Positions 7,517 to 15,622 of a stretch of DNA of 24,003 nucleotides are shown here, piece by piece. The stretch is from NCBI GenBank assembly GCA_964615145.1, contig CAZTOP010000045.1:1-24003 (forward strand), given 5' to 3'. The stretch's first letter is position 1. The number at the start of each line of letters is the position of its first letter. Source of the stretch: CAIVPM01 sp964615145 (GTDB lineage: Bacteria; Bacteroidota; Bacteroidia; Chitinophagales; Chitinophagaceae). Position numbers and translations under genes: made by a program. The notes under the pieces were generated by a model. It was not told where the DNA came from. It saw only the letters and a program-made list of their open reading frames with translations, and ran no database searches.

Positions 7517-8668
7517 TTATCCTCTTTTACTTTTCCTTAGCCACTTATTGAGTGAAGGAAAAATGTTTGTTGAATCTTGTTTAATTGAAAATCGTTGATC
7601 ATAGTCCCATAAAATTAATGGAATATGGTATTGATACATACTTGTGGAAATATCTTTTAAATAATTTGACCTCGAGTCTTTATCAGCAATATCAATAACA
7701 CCAGCCTCAGTACAAATGAGCAACATATTATTTTTAGAACAATAATTAGCAATTTGATTCATTCTATCATTAATATATTGTTTTGTGCCTTCATAGTAAT
7801 ATTTGTTATAATCTTTTTCTACACTTGTACCAATAGCTTCTTTGCTCATTACTGGCATTTTTCTCCTTTTGTATGGATAAGGGAACCCTTTCATGTAAGT
7901 TTTATCGCTTGTCCAGTCGGCTCCTTGGTGAGTAAAAATATATGGTTCATAAAAATGAAATGTATAAAAAAGTTTGTCATCATTTAATTTACCCATATCC
8001 ATTAAATCATTAAGTCCATTATAATTTGTTCCTCCTATGATATATATTCTATCCTTGTCTTCACCTCGAATGTAACTTATTAATTTTTCGGCAGTTTGTT
8101 TCCAGCGTGCTGTTGACATGGTAGGTTCATTATATAATTCAAAAAATAAGTACTCATAACCATGTCCTTTAAAAGTTTGTTGAACCTGTTTCCAAATCCA
8201 GGATACGTGATTGATTTCTTGATTGTATATACTGTTTTCATTGAACACCCCGTAATGATAAGTTATAATTAAATGCAATTTTAAATTGTAACACGTAAAA
8301 TAAATTTCCTTAAGTTTCGTTAATAGTTGTGGTTGAAGTGTTGAAGAGTTGGGATAAACAAATAGATCAAAGGCAACAGGGAGTCTGATAGTTTTAAATC
8401 CTTGTTGAGCAATTTGGTTTAGTTTGGGAGTTAAGTCGGAATTTAATAAGTCTTGTGGAGAAGACCAAGTATGTTCAAACCAAGACAAATTTGTACCGCC
8501 ACCTAAACTTCGTTGAATTTCGGAAATAGTTGGATATCCCTTTTTTACACAAGATGTGAATTGGCTAATGGCTACTAGTGAAGTTATTAAGATATAAAAT
8601 TTTAATTGCTTTAAGTTTATTTTCACGTTACTAACTGTGTTTAACTGCTTTTCAATTATTGACTGCAT
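7517..8668 (-). CDS. Glycoside hydrolase family 5 protein, probable lipoprotein
   Basis: Putative retaining beta-glycanase (endoglucanase or mannanase type) in the cell envelope. The TIM-barrel landmarks of GH5 are visible: GGTNLSWFE near the start, GFKTIRLPVAFD (90-101), ITYHYG (135-140), the acid/base Glu in FELYNEPT (E181), FHFYEPYIFTHQG (237-249), the nucleophile Glu in ICTEAGV (E321), and W354 near the end. A hydrophobic segment (23-36) leads to FTSC with the candidate lipidated Cys40. The ATG start at 8668 gives a long N-terminal tail; a GTG at 8626 would yield a compact signal peptide (KINLKQLKFYILITS...), and I think it equally likely. Lysines after the Cys argue against the Bacteroidota surface-export signal, so a periplasmic location is more likely. 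It heads an operon with the ABC genes and diverges from the polysaccharide cluster, suggesting a BcsZ-like trimming role. Confidence 0.85.
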   Translation of the reverse strand: MQSIIEKQLNTVSNVKINLKQLKFYILITSLVAISQFTSCVKKGYPTISEIQRSLGGGTNLSWFEHTWSSPQDLLNSDLTPKLNQIAQQGFKTIRLPVAFDLFVYPNSSTLQPQLLTKLKEIYFTCYNLKLHLIITYHYGVFNENSIYNQEINHVSWIWKQVQQTFKGHGYEYLFFELYNEPTMSTARWKQTAEKLISYIRGEDKDRIYIIGGTNYNGLNDLMDMGKLNDDKLFYTFHFYEPYIFTHQGADWTSDKTYMKGFPYPYKRRKMPVMSKEAIGTSVEKDYNKYYYEGTKQYINDRMNQIANYCSKNNMLLICTEAGVIDIADKDSRSNYLKDISTSMYQYHIPLILWDYDQRFSIKQDSTNIFPSLNKWLRKSKRG

Positions 8669-8678
8669 AATAATAAAT

Positions 8679-10058
8679 ATGTATAACGATTACAAATTTT
8701 CTTACGCAAATATCAACAAAACTGCTTTCAACCAAGAGTTAAGCAAAAGAGGGGCGTATTATGCGAATGTTATAATGTGGACAACTTTGTTCGCATTGCC
8801 ACTTTTTATTTTGATTGATTACTTATTCTGTACAGACTCGTGGTTGGATTTTTCTTTAATCAGAATCATTGGATGGGGAATGTCGTATTTGATTTACCAC
8901 TATGCAGCGAAGCAAAATTGGGGATATCTTAAAACAGTATTTTGGTTTGTTGCAATCAATGTAATAATTAACTCTATCATTTGTGGTATTGTTCCAACTG
9001 GCGGTGCAAACCTTGCATATTTTTTAATATTATCGATGTTAATGTTAGTGGTAAATACTACAATTTTTTGGCCACCAATAAATTCTATTATCATTTGTAT
9101 AGCATCTTATGTAATCGTTGTATTGATATACTCATTAAAACAACGTGTTGATAAATTTAGCATTCTAATTGAGCATGGTGGGGCTGTTTATTTTATCCTT
9201 TCTGCTTTTTCTTGCTTGCTAGCTTATACCCGATATTCAATAGTATGCAGAGATATTGAAAGAAGTGTAATGATTGACGAAGCAAACGATAAGTTAGTTG
9301 AGAAAAATGTAAAAATCAAAGATCAACATTTTGAAATAGAAGCTACTAATAGAAAATTGAAAGTTATTAATGAAAGTAGCCAGGACAATATGGCTGTACT
9401 AATGCACGATTTTACTAGTTTTTCTAATACAGTTAAAGGGTCTGTTGAAATGCTGAAAGCAACTTCTAGTAATTTAATGCCTCATCAAATTGAAGTGTTA
9501 AACTCAATCATTACTAGCAATGATAAGCTAAGCTACATTGCTCAAAAATTAAGTGGGACGACAGTTGAGGCTTCTAATGAGCAGCCTTCTATTAGTTTCA
9601 ATAAAGAATATTTCGATATTAATCCAGAAGTTGAAAAGTCTGTTCTTGAAATTGCAGAAACAGCAATGCTCAAAAATATGCATTTGCAGTTAAATATTTC
9701 TCCAGCAGCAAATAATGTCTATCAGGATAAATTATTTACAGATCAAGTATTAAGTAAGTTGATGAATAATGTAATAATGCTTTCTCAAGCTGGATCTATT
9801 ATTACTGTAACTTCTGAACATAGCAATGGAAAAGCTGTAATAGAAGCTGTGAGCCACGGTTCATCTATTTCAATGGATAGACTAAATGAAGTAGTAAACA
9901 AGTTTAGGAATGTATCGGCTGTGGATGAAAATATAATTAGTGAGATGGGACTTGCTGCTACAAAAAAATTAGTTGAAACTATGAATGGAACATTCACATA
10001 TCATAGTGAAGATAATACAGGCAATTATTTTAAAATAGAATTCCCAAGTACCCAGTAA
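8679..10058 (+). CDS. Degenerate membrane sensor histidine-kinase-like protein
   Basis: Protein of 459 residues with about six membrane helices (roughly 30-190), a coiled-coil linker (about 195-235), a dimerisation helix with H243 (LMHDFTSFSN) and a C-terminal GHKL-like domain (about 345-459). The H-box keeps His-Asp but lacks the usual Arg and Pro. An N-box-like NNVIM is present at 363-367. The G1 box (DxGxG) is missing, with AVSHGSSISMD in its place, and the G2 part reads MGLAATKKLVETMNG. Autokinase activity is therefore doubtful. A GTG at 8637 also opens the frame, but the ATG at 8679 behind an AT-rich stretch is the better start. No response regulator is adjacent. The gene leads the polysaccharide operon, with the BcsB-like gene only 11 bases downstream, so a regulatory role in polymer synthesis is inferred. 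Confidence 0.72.
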   Translation: MYNDYKFSYANINKTAFNQELSKRGAYYANVIMWTTLFALPLFILIDYLFCTDSWLDFSLIRIIGWGMSYLIYHYAAKQNWGYLKTVFWFVAINVIINSIICGIVPTGGANLAYFLILSMLMLVVNTTIFWPPINSIIICIASYVIVVLIYSLKQRVDKFSILIEHGGAVYFILSAFSCLLAYTRYSIVCRDIERSVMIDEANDKLVEKNVKIKDQHFEIEATNRKLKVINESSQDNMAVLMHDFTSFSNTVKGSVEMLKATSSNLMPHQIEVLNSIITSNDKLSYIAQKLSGTTVEASNEQPSISFNKEYFDINPEVEKSVLEIAETAMLKNMHLQLNISPAANNVYQDKLFTDQVLSKLMNNVIMLSQAGSIITVTSEHSNGKAVIEAVSHGSSISMDRLNEVVNKFRNVSAVDENIISEMGLAATKKLVETMNGTFTYHSEDNTGNYFKIEFPSTQ

Positions 10059-10069
10059 ATTTAAATAAC

Positions 10070-12091
10070 ATGAAATCTAAATTTCTTCTTTCCGTAGTAT
10101 TAATGCTAAGTGCATTACAAATGTTTGCACAAGACAGAACCTTTAAGTCAATGGGATATGACGATGCATCAATCATCGGAATTTCCGGGTCATTGAGTTA
10201 CTTCATAAAAGTAAAACCAGATGATAATATTGACCAAAGTAGTTTAGTATTAAATCTTAGAGCATCACAAGTGCTAAACCCTAACAACTCGTTTGTGGTT
10301 GTATATCTAAAAGATGAGCCAGTGTATACTCAAAGAGTTATCACATCTGCACTTGATACTTTGTTAACTTTTAGAGTGCCATTAAATTCTAAATACTTAC
10401 AGCCTGACGGTAGATTTATCAAAGTTAGGGTAGCTGCTAAAATGAGTATAGGTGATGAATATTGCAAGGATATTGATAATCCTGCTTGTTGGTTAGGCGT
10501 TAAAAACTCTTCCTATATATCAGCTCCTTCACAATCTGATTTTACTTATCAAAGAAGTATTAAAGAAGTAATACAAGAGTTTAATTCAGTTTATACCCCT
10601 GCTGCTGCTGATGTTGATGATTTGATGGCAGGTGGTTTGATATATGCACTTGTTCGTCAAGGAGCAGCATCAAAACAAGTTTATACAGGGATATATTCAC
10701 CTTCTGATTCAGTTCCAGCAGGTATTATAGCTGGTACAACAGATAAGTTGCCTTATGCAGTAAAACAATCATTGCCTATGGTTTCTTCTGGTCAGGGTTT
10801 AATAGCTCTTGTGCCTGTTAATGTTGGTTTTGGGCAACGTTATGTTTTGGTTGTAACTGGTGGTGATAATGCTGGGTATAAAAAAGCTATTAGTGCTTTG
10901 GCAAGTAATAAAAGATTGAGTAGTGCTTTTTCAGATAGATTATTAATTTCTGATGCTACATTCAGTTCAGAAATCGTTGCTGGTGCATCTCCACTTGTAA
11001 CTACACTTGAGGATATTGGTGGTAGTGGCGAGTTAATGGAAGGTATTGGTGCATTGAGAAAAAAGTTCAATTTTTCATTAGCTGATTTTAATGCAATCCC
11101 TACTAAACTTACATTACATTTAGAAAGTTATTTCTCTACTCTAAAACCAGATGACAGAGGTTTTGTAAATGTATATTTGAATCAAAATTTGGTATACAAT
11201 GGAAATTTGTTAGATAAGGTTAATTTTATTAGTGATGTTGATTTAAAACCACATTTACTTTCAAAGTTTAATACTTTAGAAATAGAGTTTCGTTTTCATC
11301 CAGGAAGTAATGTTTGTAAAGATGGTTTCAGCAATTTTTTTGCTTTCATCAACACCAAATCATCTACCCTAACATATACGGGAGAAAGAGAGAGCAAGTT
11401 TTTTAGTTTCTTTAACTTTCCAGCAGAGTTCAGAAAAAAACAAACCAAGATTGTTGTGTCTCCAGAACTATTAGGCAAGCTTACATCTTCGGTTGGTGAA
11501 ATTTATTATCAAATCAACTCACCAATTAAAAATGATTTTAATAGATTGATAGTACCTCAAATTGTTACAACTGCAAGTGCTGGTGATGTTAGTGAGTATA
11601 ACCTGATTGCATTAGTTAATCGTTCTGATAAATTTGCTAGTAAATATGATAATGTTCCAGTAAAGTTTGATAAAGATTTTCAAGTTTATAAAGGATTGGT
11701 TGGTGCAGCTAGTTATGCTGTTAGTGATTTCTCAAACAGTGGTTTAGCACAAATATTTAAAGATAAAGGCAACACTGTGTTAATGGTAACTGCTTTAGGT
11801 GGAGATAGCAGTTCATCTAGTGCATTCTTAAGTGTTGTAAAAAACTTCAGTACACAGCTAACAGAGATTGAAAGTAATGTTTGTATTGCTAATAGCAATG
11901 GTATGAGCAATTACTTCTTTAAAGCTCCAGAAGACAATACCATTGTTACTTATAACAATAATACTTCAGCATTTGAAAAGTTTTGGAGTGCCTATAAATT
12001 TTGGATTATGGGAATTATTATTGTATTGTTAGTTCTAGGATTTTTTGGAGTTAAGAATAGAGTTAAACAAGCTACAGATGCAGTAGTTTAA
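10070..12091 (+). CDS. BcsB-like periplasmic subunit of polysaccharide synthase
   Basis: Protein of 673 residues with a signal peptide (1-20, likely cut at FA|QD), a long beta-rich periplasmic region and one C-terminal membrane helix (about 644-661) followed by a basic tail. This is the architecture of BcsB, which holds the polymer as it leaves the BcsA channel. BcsB-like text includes SLVLNLRASQVLNPNNSFVV then VYLKDEPVYTQRV (first carbohydrate-binding-like domain), RYVLVVTGGDN followed by AGYKKAISAL (flavodoxin-like domain) and FVNVYLNQNLVYNGNLLDK (second binding domain). It is somewhat shorter than enterobacterial BcsB (about 780). A conserved Cys pair (C137, C145) sits in the first domain. 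It lies between the kinase-like gene and the glycosyltransferase; the 55-base gap to the latter holds a small TTTGAAATTCAAA palindrome at 12107-12119. Confidence 0.82.
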   Translation: MKSKFLLSVVLMLSALQMFAQDRTFKSMGYDDASIIGISGSLSYFIKVKPDDNIDQSSLVLNLRASQVLNPNNSFVVVYLKDEPVYTQRVITSALDTLLTFRVPLNSKYLQPDGRFIKVRVAAKMSIGDEYCKDIDNPACWLGVKNSSYISAPSQSDFTYQRSIKEVIQEFNSVYTPAAADVDDLMAGGLIYALVRQGAASKQVYTGIYSPSDSVPAGIIAGTTDKLPYAVKQSLPMVSSGQGLIALVPVNVGFGQRYVLVVTGGDNAGYKKAISALASNKRLSSAFSDRLLISDATFSSEIVAGASPLVTTLEDIGGSGELMEGIGALRKKFNFSLADFNAIPTKLTLHLESYFSTLKPDDRGFVNVYLNQNLVYNGNLLDKVNFISDVDLKPHLLSKFNTLEIEFRFHPGSNVCKDGFSNFFAFINTKSSTLTYTGERESKFFSFFNFPAEFRKKQTKIVVSPELLGKLTSSVGEIYYQINSPIKNDFNRLIVPQIVTTASAGDVSEYNLIALVNRSDKFASKYDNVPVKFDKDFQVYKGLVGAASYAVSDFSNSGLAQIFKDKGNTVLMVTALGGDSSSSSAFLSVVKNFSTQLTEIESNVCIANSNGMSNYFFKAPEDNTIVTYNNNTSAFEKFWSAYKFWIMGIIIVLLVLGFFGVKNRVKQATDAVV

Positions 12092-12146
12092 TATTTGAGT
12101 AGTTGTTTTGAAATTCAAATTATTTTTTCTTTAGAAAGTAAATTAT

Positions 12147-13994
12147 ATGACTCGTACCGCAATAGACATAATGGCATCACAAAAGAAATTTGATGCTGAG
12201 AAGCTTAAAGAAGTCGATTCTATTGCTGCCACATATAGCTATGCTCCAATAAAAGTTGCTTTATGCTTTGGCTACCTTACACGAAGGGATTATATGAACT
12301 TTTTAAATGCAGAAGGAAAAGAAGTAGTCGATGTAAGAAATTATGAAATTGATGAAATTTTTTTGAATCAATGCGACATCCATCACATCAATTCTTATTT
12401 ATATATACCTCTTAAACAAGATTTCGACGGCAGTTTATTAGTAGCTGCCGCCGATCCTTTTGATGAAAAATTAGCCAATAGCTTGATGGTTAAGTTTAGA
12501 ACCAATGTAAAGCTTGTGGCAGCAGATGATTTAGATATCATTTGGCGAGCACATAAAATTAGAGGGATAGATTTAGTAAATGAATCTGTATATAGTTTAA
12601 TGAAAAAAGACCCGACTAGCTCAGGTCATATCACATTTACTGATCCTCAATTAATTTTTGTATTTGCATTTCTGATTTTTGTAGTAGTAATGATTTTTGT
12701 GTTTACAATTCCAACAATCATTGTACTTAATTTTTTAGCCAGTTTTGCATTTCTTGGTTCAATTACATTTAAGCTCTATCTAGCATTAAAAGGTTCTCAA
12801 TCTGAACTACACGATGATGTTACTATTGAAGAACTGGGTGCTGTTAAAAATGTTGATGTACCGGTGTACACTATTTTATTGCCAGTTTATAAGGAAGATA
12901 AACTAATTAGAAAACTTATTTGGAATCTGAGAGGCCTTAACTATCCTCCTGAAAAATTAGACGTAAAGTTATTGATAGAAGAGGATGATGATAAAACCTT
13001 AAATGCGGTTAGGGCTCTTGATTTTCCTGCAAATTTTGAAGTTATTGTAATTCCATTTATGATGCCTAAAACAAAGCCAAAAGCTTGTAATTATGGTATT
13101 TATTTTTCACGTGGCGAATTGTTAACAATCTATGATGCAGAGGACATACCAGATACTTGGCAACTAAAGAAGGCGTATTTAATGTTCAGTAAATTGCCAA
13201 AAGAATATGTGGTAGTACAAGGTGCGTTGAATTATTTTAATCGAAATGAAAACTTGCTTACCCGTATGTTTACTTTGGAGTATTCATATTGGTTTGATTA
13301 TATGTTACCAGGACTTGAAACACTCGATATTCCTATACCTTTAGGTGGTACAAGTAATCACTTTAAGCTTGATAAGTTAATTGAATTAGGTTGTTGGGAT
13401 CCATTTAACGTTACTGAAGATGCTGACCTTGGCGTAAGAGTGTATGATAAACAATACAAAATTGGTATTGTTAGAAGTACAACTTATGAAGAGGCAAATA
13501 ATGAACCTTTCAATTGGATTAGACAAAGAAGCAGATGGATTAAAGGATATATGCAAACGTACTTAGTGCACATGCGTAATCCTGTACATTTAATTCGCCG
13601 TATTGGTTGGGGCGGCTTTTTTGGATTTAACTTTTTTATTGGTGGTACAGCTATAACTTTCCTTGTTTACCCAATTTTGCTATTATTCTTTTTAGTTTAT
13701 ATAATTTTTAATATTACAGGTGTAAAAACTGTATTCCCTGATTGGGTTTTATACTTTGCAATATTCAATTTCGTAGCAGGTAATGTGTTGATGATTTATA
13801 TAAATATGATGGCTGTTTTCAAAAGAAGATATTATGAGTTAATCCTTTTTTCAATTCTAAATCCAATATATTGGTTAATGCATTCTATTGCTGCATATAA
13901 AGGATTATGGCAGTTAATTTTTAAACCTTTTTATTGGGAAAAAACAAATCATGGTTTAAGTAAACAATCATCAGCTACTGCTGTTGCGGCGTAA
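12147..13994 (+). CDS. Processive family 2 glycosyltransferase (BcsA/XagB-like) with GspE/MshEN-like N-domain
   Basis: Inner-membrane polysaccharide synthase of 615 residues. Residues about 20-135 resemble the N-terminal domain of GspE/MshE ATPases (SYLYIPLKQDFDGSLLVAAA then DPFDE, 83-107). Two membrane helices follow (about 168-212), then a GT-A domain (about 238-485) with LIEEDDD (276-282), DAED (330-333), IPLGGTSNHF (397-406), TED (423-425) and QRSRW (460-464), the catalytic signatures of processive synthases. Four more helices occupy about 488-585. The C-terminus ends without a PilZ domain, so BcsA-type c-di-GMP control is absent. NfrB and XagB proteins share the N-domain plus GT2 layout, and MshEN domains can bind c-di-GMP. 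The usual RLGxxLVxxGxI motif is not clear here (ALCFGYLTRRDYMNFL, 38-53). ATG at 12171 is an alternative start. The polymer is unknown. Confidence 0.88.
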   Translation: MTRTAIDIMASQKKFDAEKLKEVDSIAATYSYAPIKVALCFGYLTRRDYMNFLNAEGKEVVDVRNYEIDEIFLNQCDIHHINSYLYIPLKQDFDGSLLVAAADPFDEKLANSLMVKFRTNVKLVAADDLDIIWRAHKIRGIDLVNESVYSLMKKDPTSSGHITFTDPQLIFVFAFLIFVVVMIFVFTIPTIIVLNFLASFAFLGSITFKLYLALKGSQSELHDDVTIEELGAVKNVDVPVYTILLPVYKEDKLIRKLIWNLRGLNYPPEKLDVKLLIEEDDDKTLNAVRALDFPANFEVIVIPFMMPKTKPKACNYGIYFSRGELLTIYDAEDIPDTWQLKKAYLMFSKLPKEYVVVQGALNYFNRNENLLTRMFTLEYSYWFDYMLPGLETLDIPIPLGGTSNHFKLDKLIELGCWDPFNVTEDADLGVRVYDKQYKIGIVRSTTYEEANNEPFNWIRQRSRWIKGYMQTYLVHMRNPVHLIRRIGWGGFFGFNFFIGGTAITFLVYPILLLFFLVYIIFNITGVKTVFPDWVLYFAIFNFVAGNVLMIYINMMAVFKRRYYELILFSILNPIYWLMHSIAAYKGLWQLIFKPFYWEKTNHGLSKQSSATAVAA

Positions 13995-14009
13995 TAAAAT
14001 TAATTTAAT

Positions 14010-15614
14010 ATGGTATTTTTAAGAAAATATATTCCTGCATTGTTGGCAATAGTATTGCTTAGCTACTACCTTATTATATCTTGGATGTTGCATAGATCAG
14101 GATATGAACATTCTGAATCTTTATTTTTGGCAGAAAAAGCTAGATTGCTTTTTGAAGCCAGAGATAATACCTTATTAACACTTGGTACAACTTTTCCATC
14201 ATTAGTATATTTATCTACTGTTGTATTTTCATTATTTGGTTATCCATTTGCACCTGTATTAGCATCTGCAACTTTCACATCTTTTTTATTTTTCTTGATT
14301 TTAAGCGATTACTCAAAATCAAGTTTACAAAGAAGGTTTTTTGTTCCTATGCTAAGTTTGATTTTTTTCTTTCATCCAGGATTAATTTTTGCTGGAACTT
14401 CAGGTAGATCAATTGGGATTGTATTATTGTTTTTTTATATGGTTTATAGAAGTTTGTTTGTTTATTACAAAACACAAACTACATTTTCCTTATCAATGGC
14501 AAGTATTTATGTAACTTGCTTAATATTTTGCAATTATAATTTTATCTGGCTTTTATTAGCCTTAATTCCATTTATTGTTTTGGTTTCATTGGAAGGATTA
14601 AAAACCTCTACTTTTAGCTCGCCAATAGTTCAGTATTACGAGGCTGTGAATAATAGGTCACAAAGAAGAAAACTTAGTAATAGAACTTTAGCTATTTACA
14701 TAATTTTATTTTTACTTCCAATTGTAGCTGTGTATTTATTTAAGCTTTTGAATCAAGTGCATGCAGGTAATGGTACATATTTCTTAACAAGTCAGTATGC
14801 AAATTGGAGCGTAACTGGAACACATTCTTTAGGTAGTATCTTTATTGATGGGCACGTTGGTAAAAATGTATTAGCACAAACACAAATAGTTTTTCAGGGA
14901 TATATTTTATTGTTAACACCATTATTTATTCTGGTATTTTTTCTTTTCAAAGGAAAGTTGTATGAGCTACTAACACTTTTATCACCATTTATCTTAATTG
15001 GTATATTCTTATTAGATAATCAAATTTATTTAACAGTAGAATATTACTTGATATTTTTAGTGCTTGCATTAATTGGTATCAGCTATTATGTAGGAAAAAA
15101 GTATTCTGCAAAACAGATGTATCCAATTCTCATGTTCTTTGCTATTCTTAATGTATTTACTGGAATTTTATATTTCAGAAGAACAAGCGATGCTGAAGAA
15201 AAGGGCTTTTTTACTGCAATTAAAAATGCTTCAAAAGTAAAAGGCGAAAGAGTGATTACTGAGGAATATCAAATGGCAACCTACATTACTGGTTTGATGG
15301 CTACAGAAAGACTAAGTACAGATAATGGAAAGATTTTAATGGACGACGCAGCTGCATATCCAATTATTGCACAAATGAGAAAACTGGGGAGTAACATAAT
15401 TCTTCCAATCAACTATAACTTTATTACTGTTGCTGAGAACCCAAGTACAGAGGCTAAATATGTTTGTATTGCTAAAAGAAAAAATAGACTAAGAAACTTT
15501 ACTGTATTAAACCAATACAATTTAGATAAGTTGAAAAACAATGAAGGTATTCATATGGTTATTATGTTCGAGACTGAAAACTGGGCAGTTTACAGGCTTG
15601 ATAAAAGAATCTAA
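14010..15614 (+). CDS. Polytopic membrane protein, possibly GT-C type glycosyltransferase
   Basis: Protein of 534 residues with about eleven or twelve membrane helices through residue ~395, then a soluble C-terminal domain of about 140 residues. The first extracytoplasmic loop reads GYEHSESLFLAEKARLLFEA, followed by TTFPSLVYLSTVVFSLFG. This matches the general GT-C layout in which an acidic pair follows the first helix and a (P)P-L-hydrophobic motif plus FG opens helix two. The usual Asp-Glu is replaced by E33-H-S-E36, so the assignment is tentative. It lies 15 bases after the synthase gene and is the last gene of the operon, ending eight bases from the convergent holA. A role in decorating, lengthening or exporting the polymer is inferred from context only. 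Confidence 0.6.
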   Translation: MVFLRKYIPALLAIVLLSYYLIISWMLHRSGYEHSESLFLAEKARLLFEARDNTLLTLGTTFPSLVYLSTVVFSLFGYPFAPVLASATFTSFLFFLILSDYSKSSLQRRFFVPMLSLIFFFHPGLIFAGTSGRSIGIVLLFFYMVYRSLFVYYKTQTTFSLSMASIYVTCLIFCNYNFIWLLLALIPFIVLVSLEGLKTSTFSSPIVQYYEAVNNRSQRRKLSNRTLAIYIILFLLPIVAVYLFKLLNQVHAGNGTYFLTSQYANWSVTGTHSLGSIFIDGHVGKNVLAQTQIVFQGYILLLTPLFILVFFLFKGKLYELLTLLSPFILIGIFLLDNQIYLTVEYYLIFLVLALIGISYYVGKKYSAKQMYPILMFFAILNVFTGILYFRRTSDAEEKGFFTAIKNASKVKGERVITEEYQMATYITGLMATERLSTDNGKILMDDAAAYPIIAQMRKLGSNIILPINYNFITVAENPSTEAKYVCIAKRKNRLRNFTVLNQYNLDKLKNNEGIHMVIMFETENWAVYRLDKRI

Positions 15615-15622
15615 TATTTTAA

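Noticed and set aside
8637..8678. GTG start of the kinase-like gene
   Set aside because: It would overlap the 5' end of the divergent GH5 gene as called from 8668; ATG at 8679 follows an AT-rich leader typical of this genome.
12092..12146. TTTGAAATTCAAA palindrome followed by a T-rich run between the BcsB-like and GT2 genes as a terminator
   Set aside because: The stem is six A/T-rich pairs with a one-base centre, too weak to terminate, and the two genes must work together.
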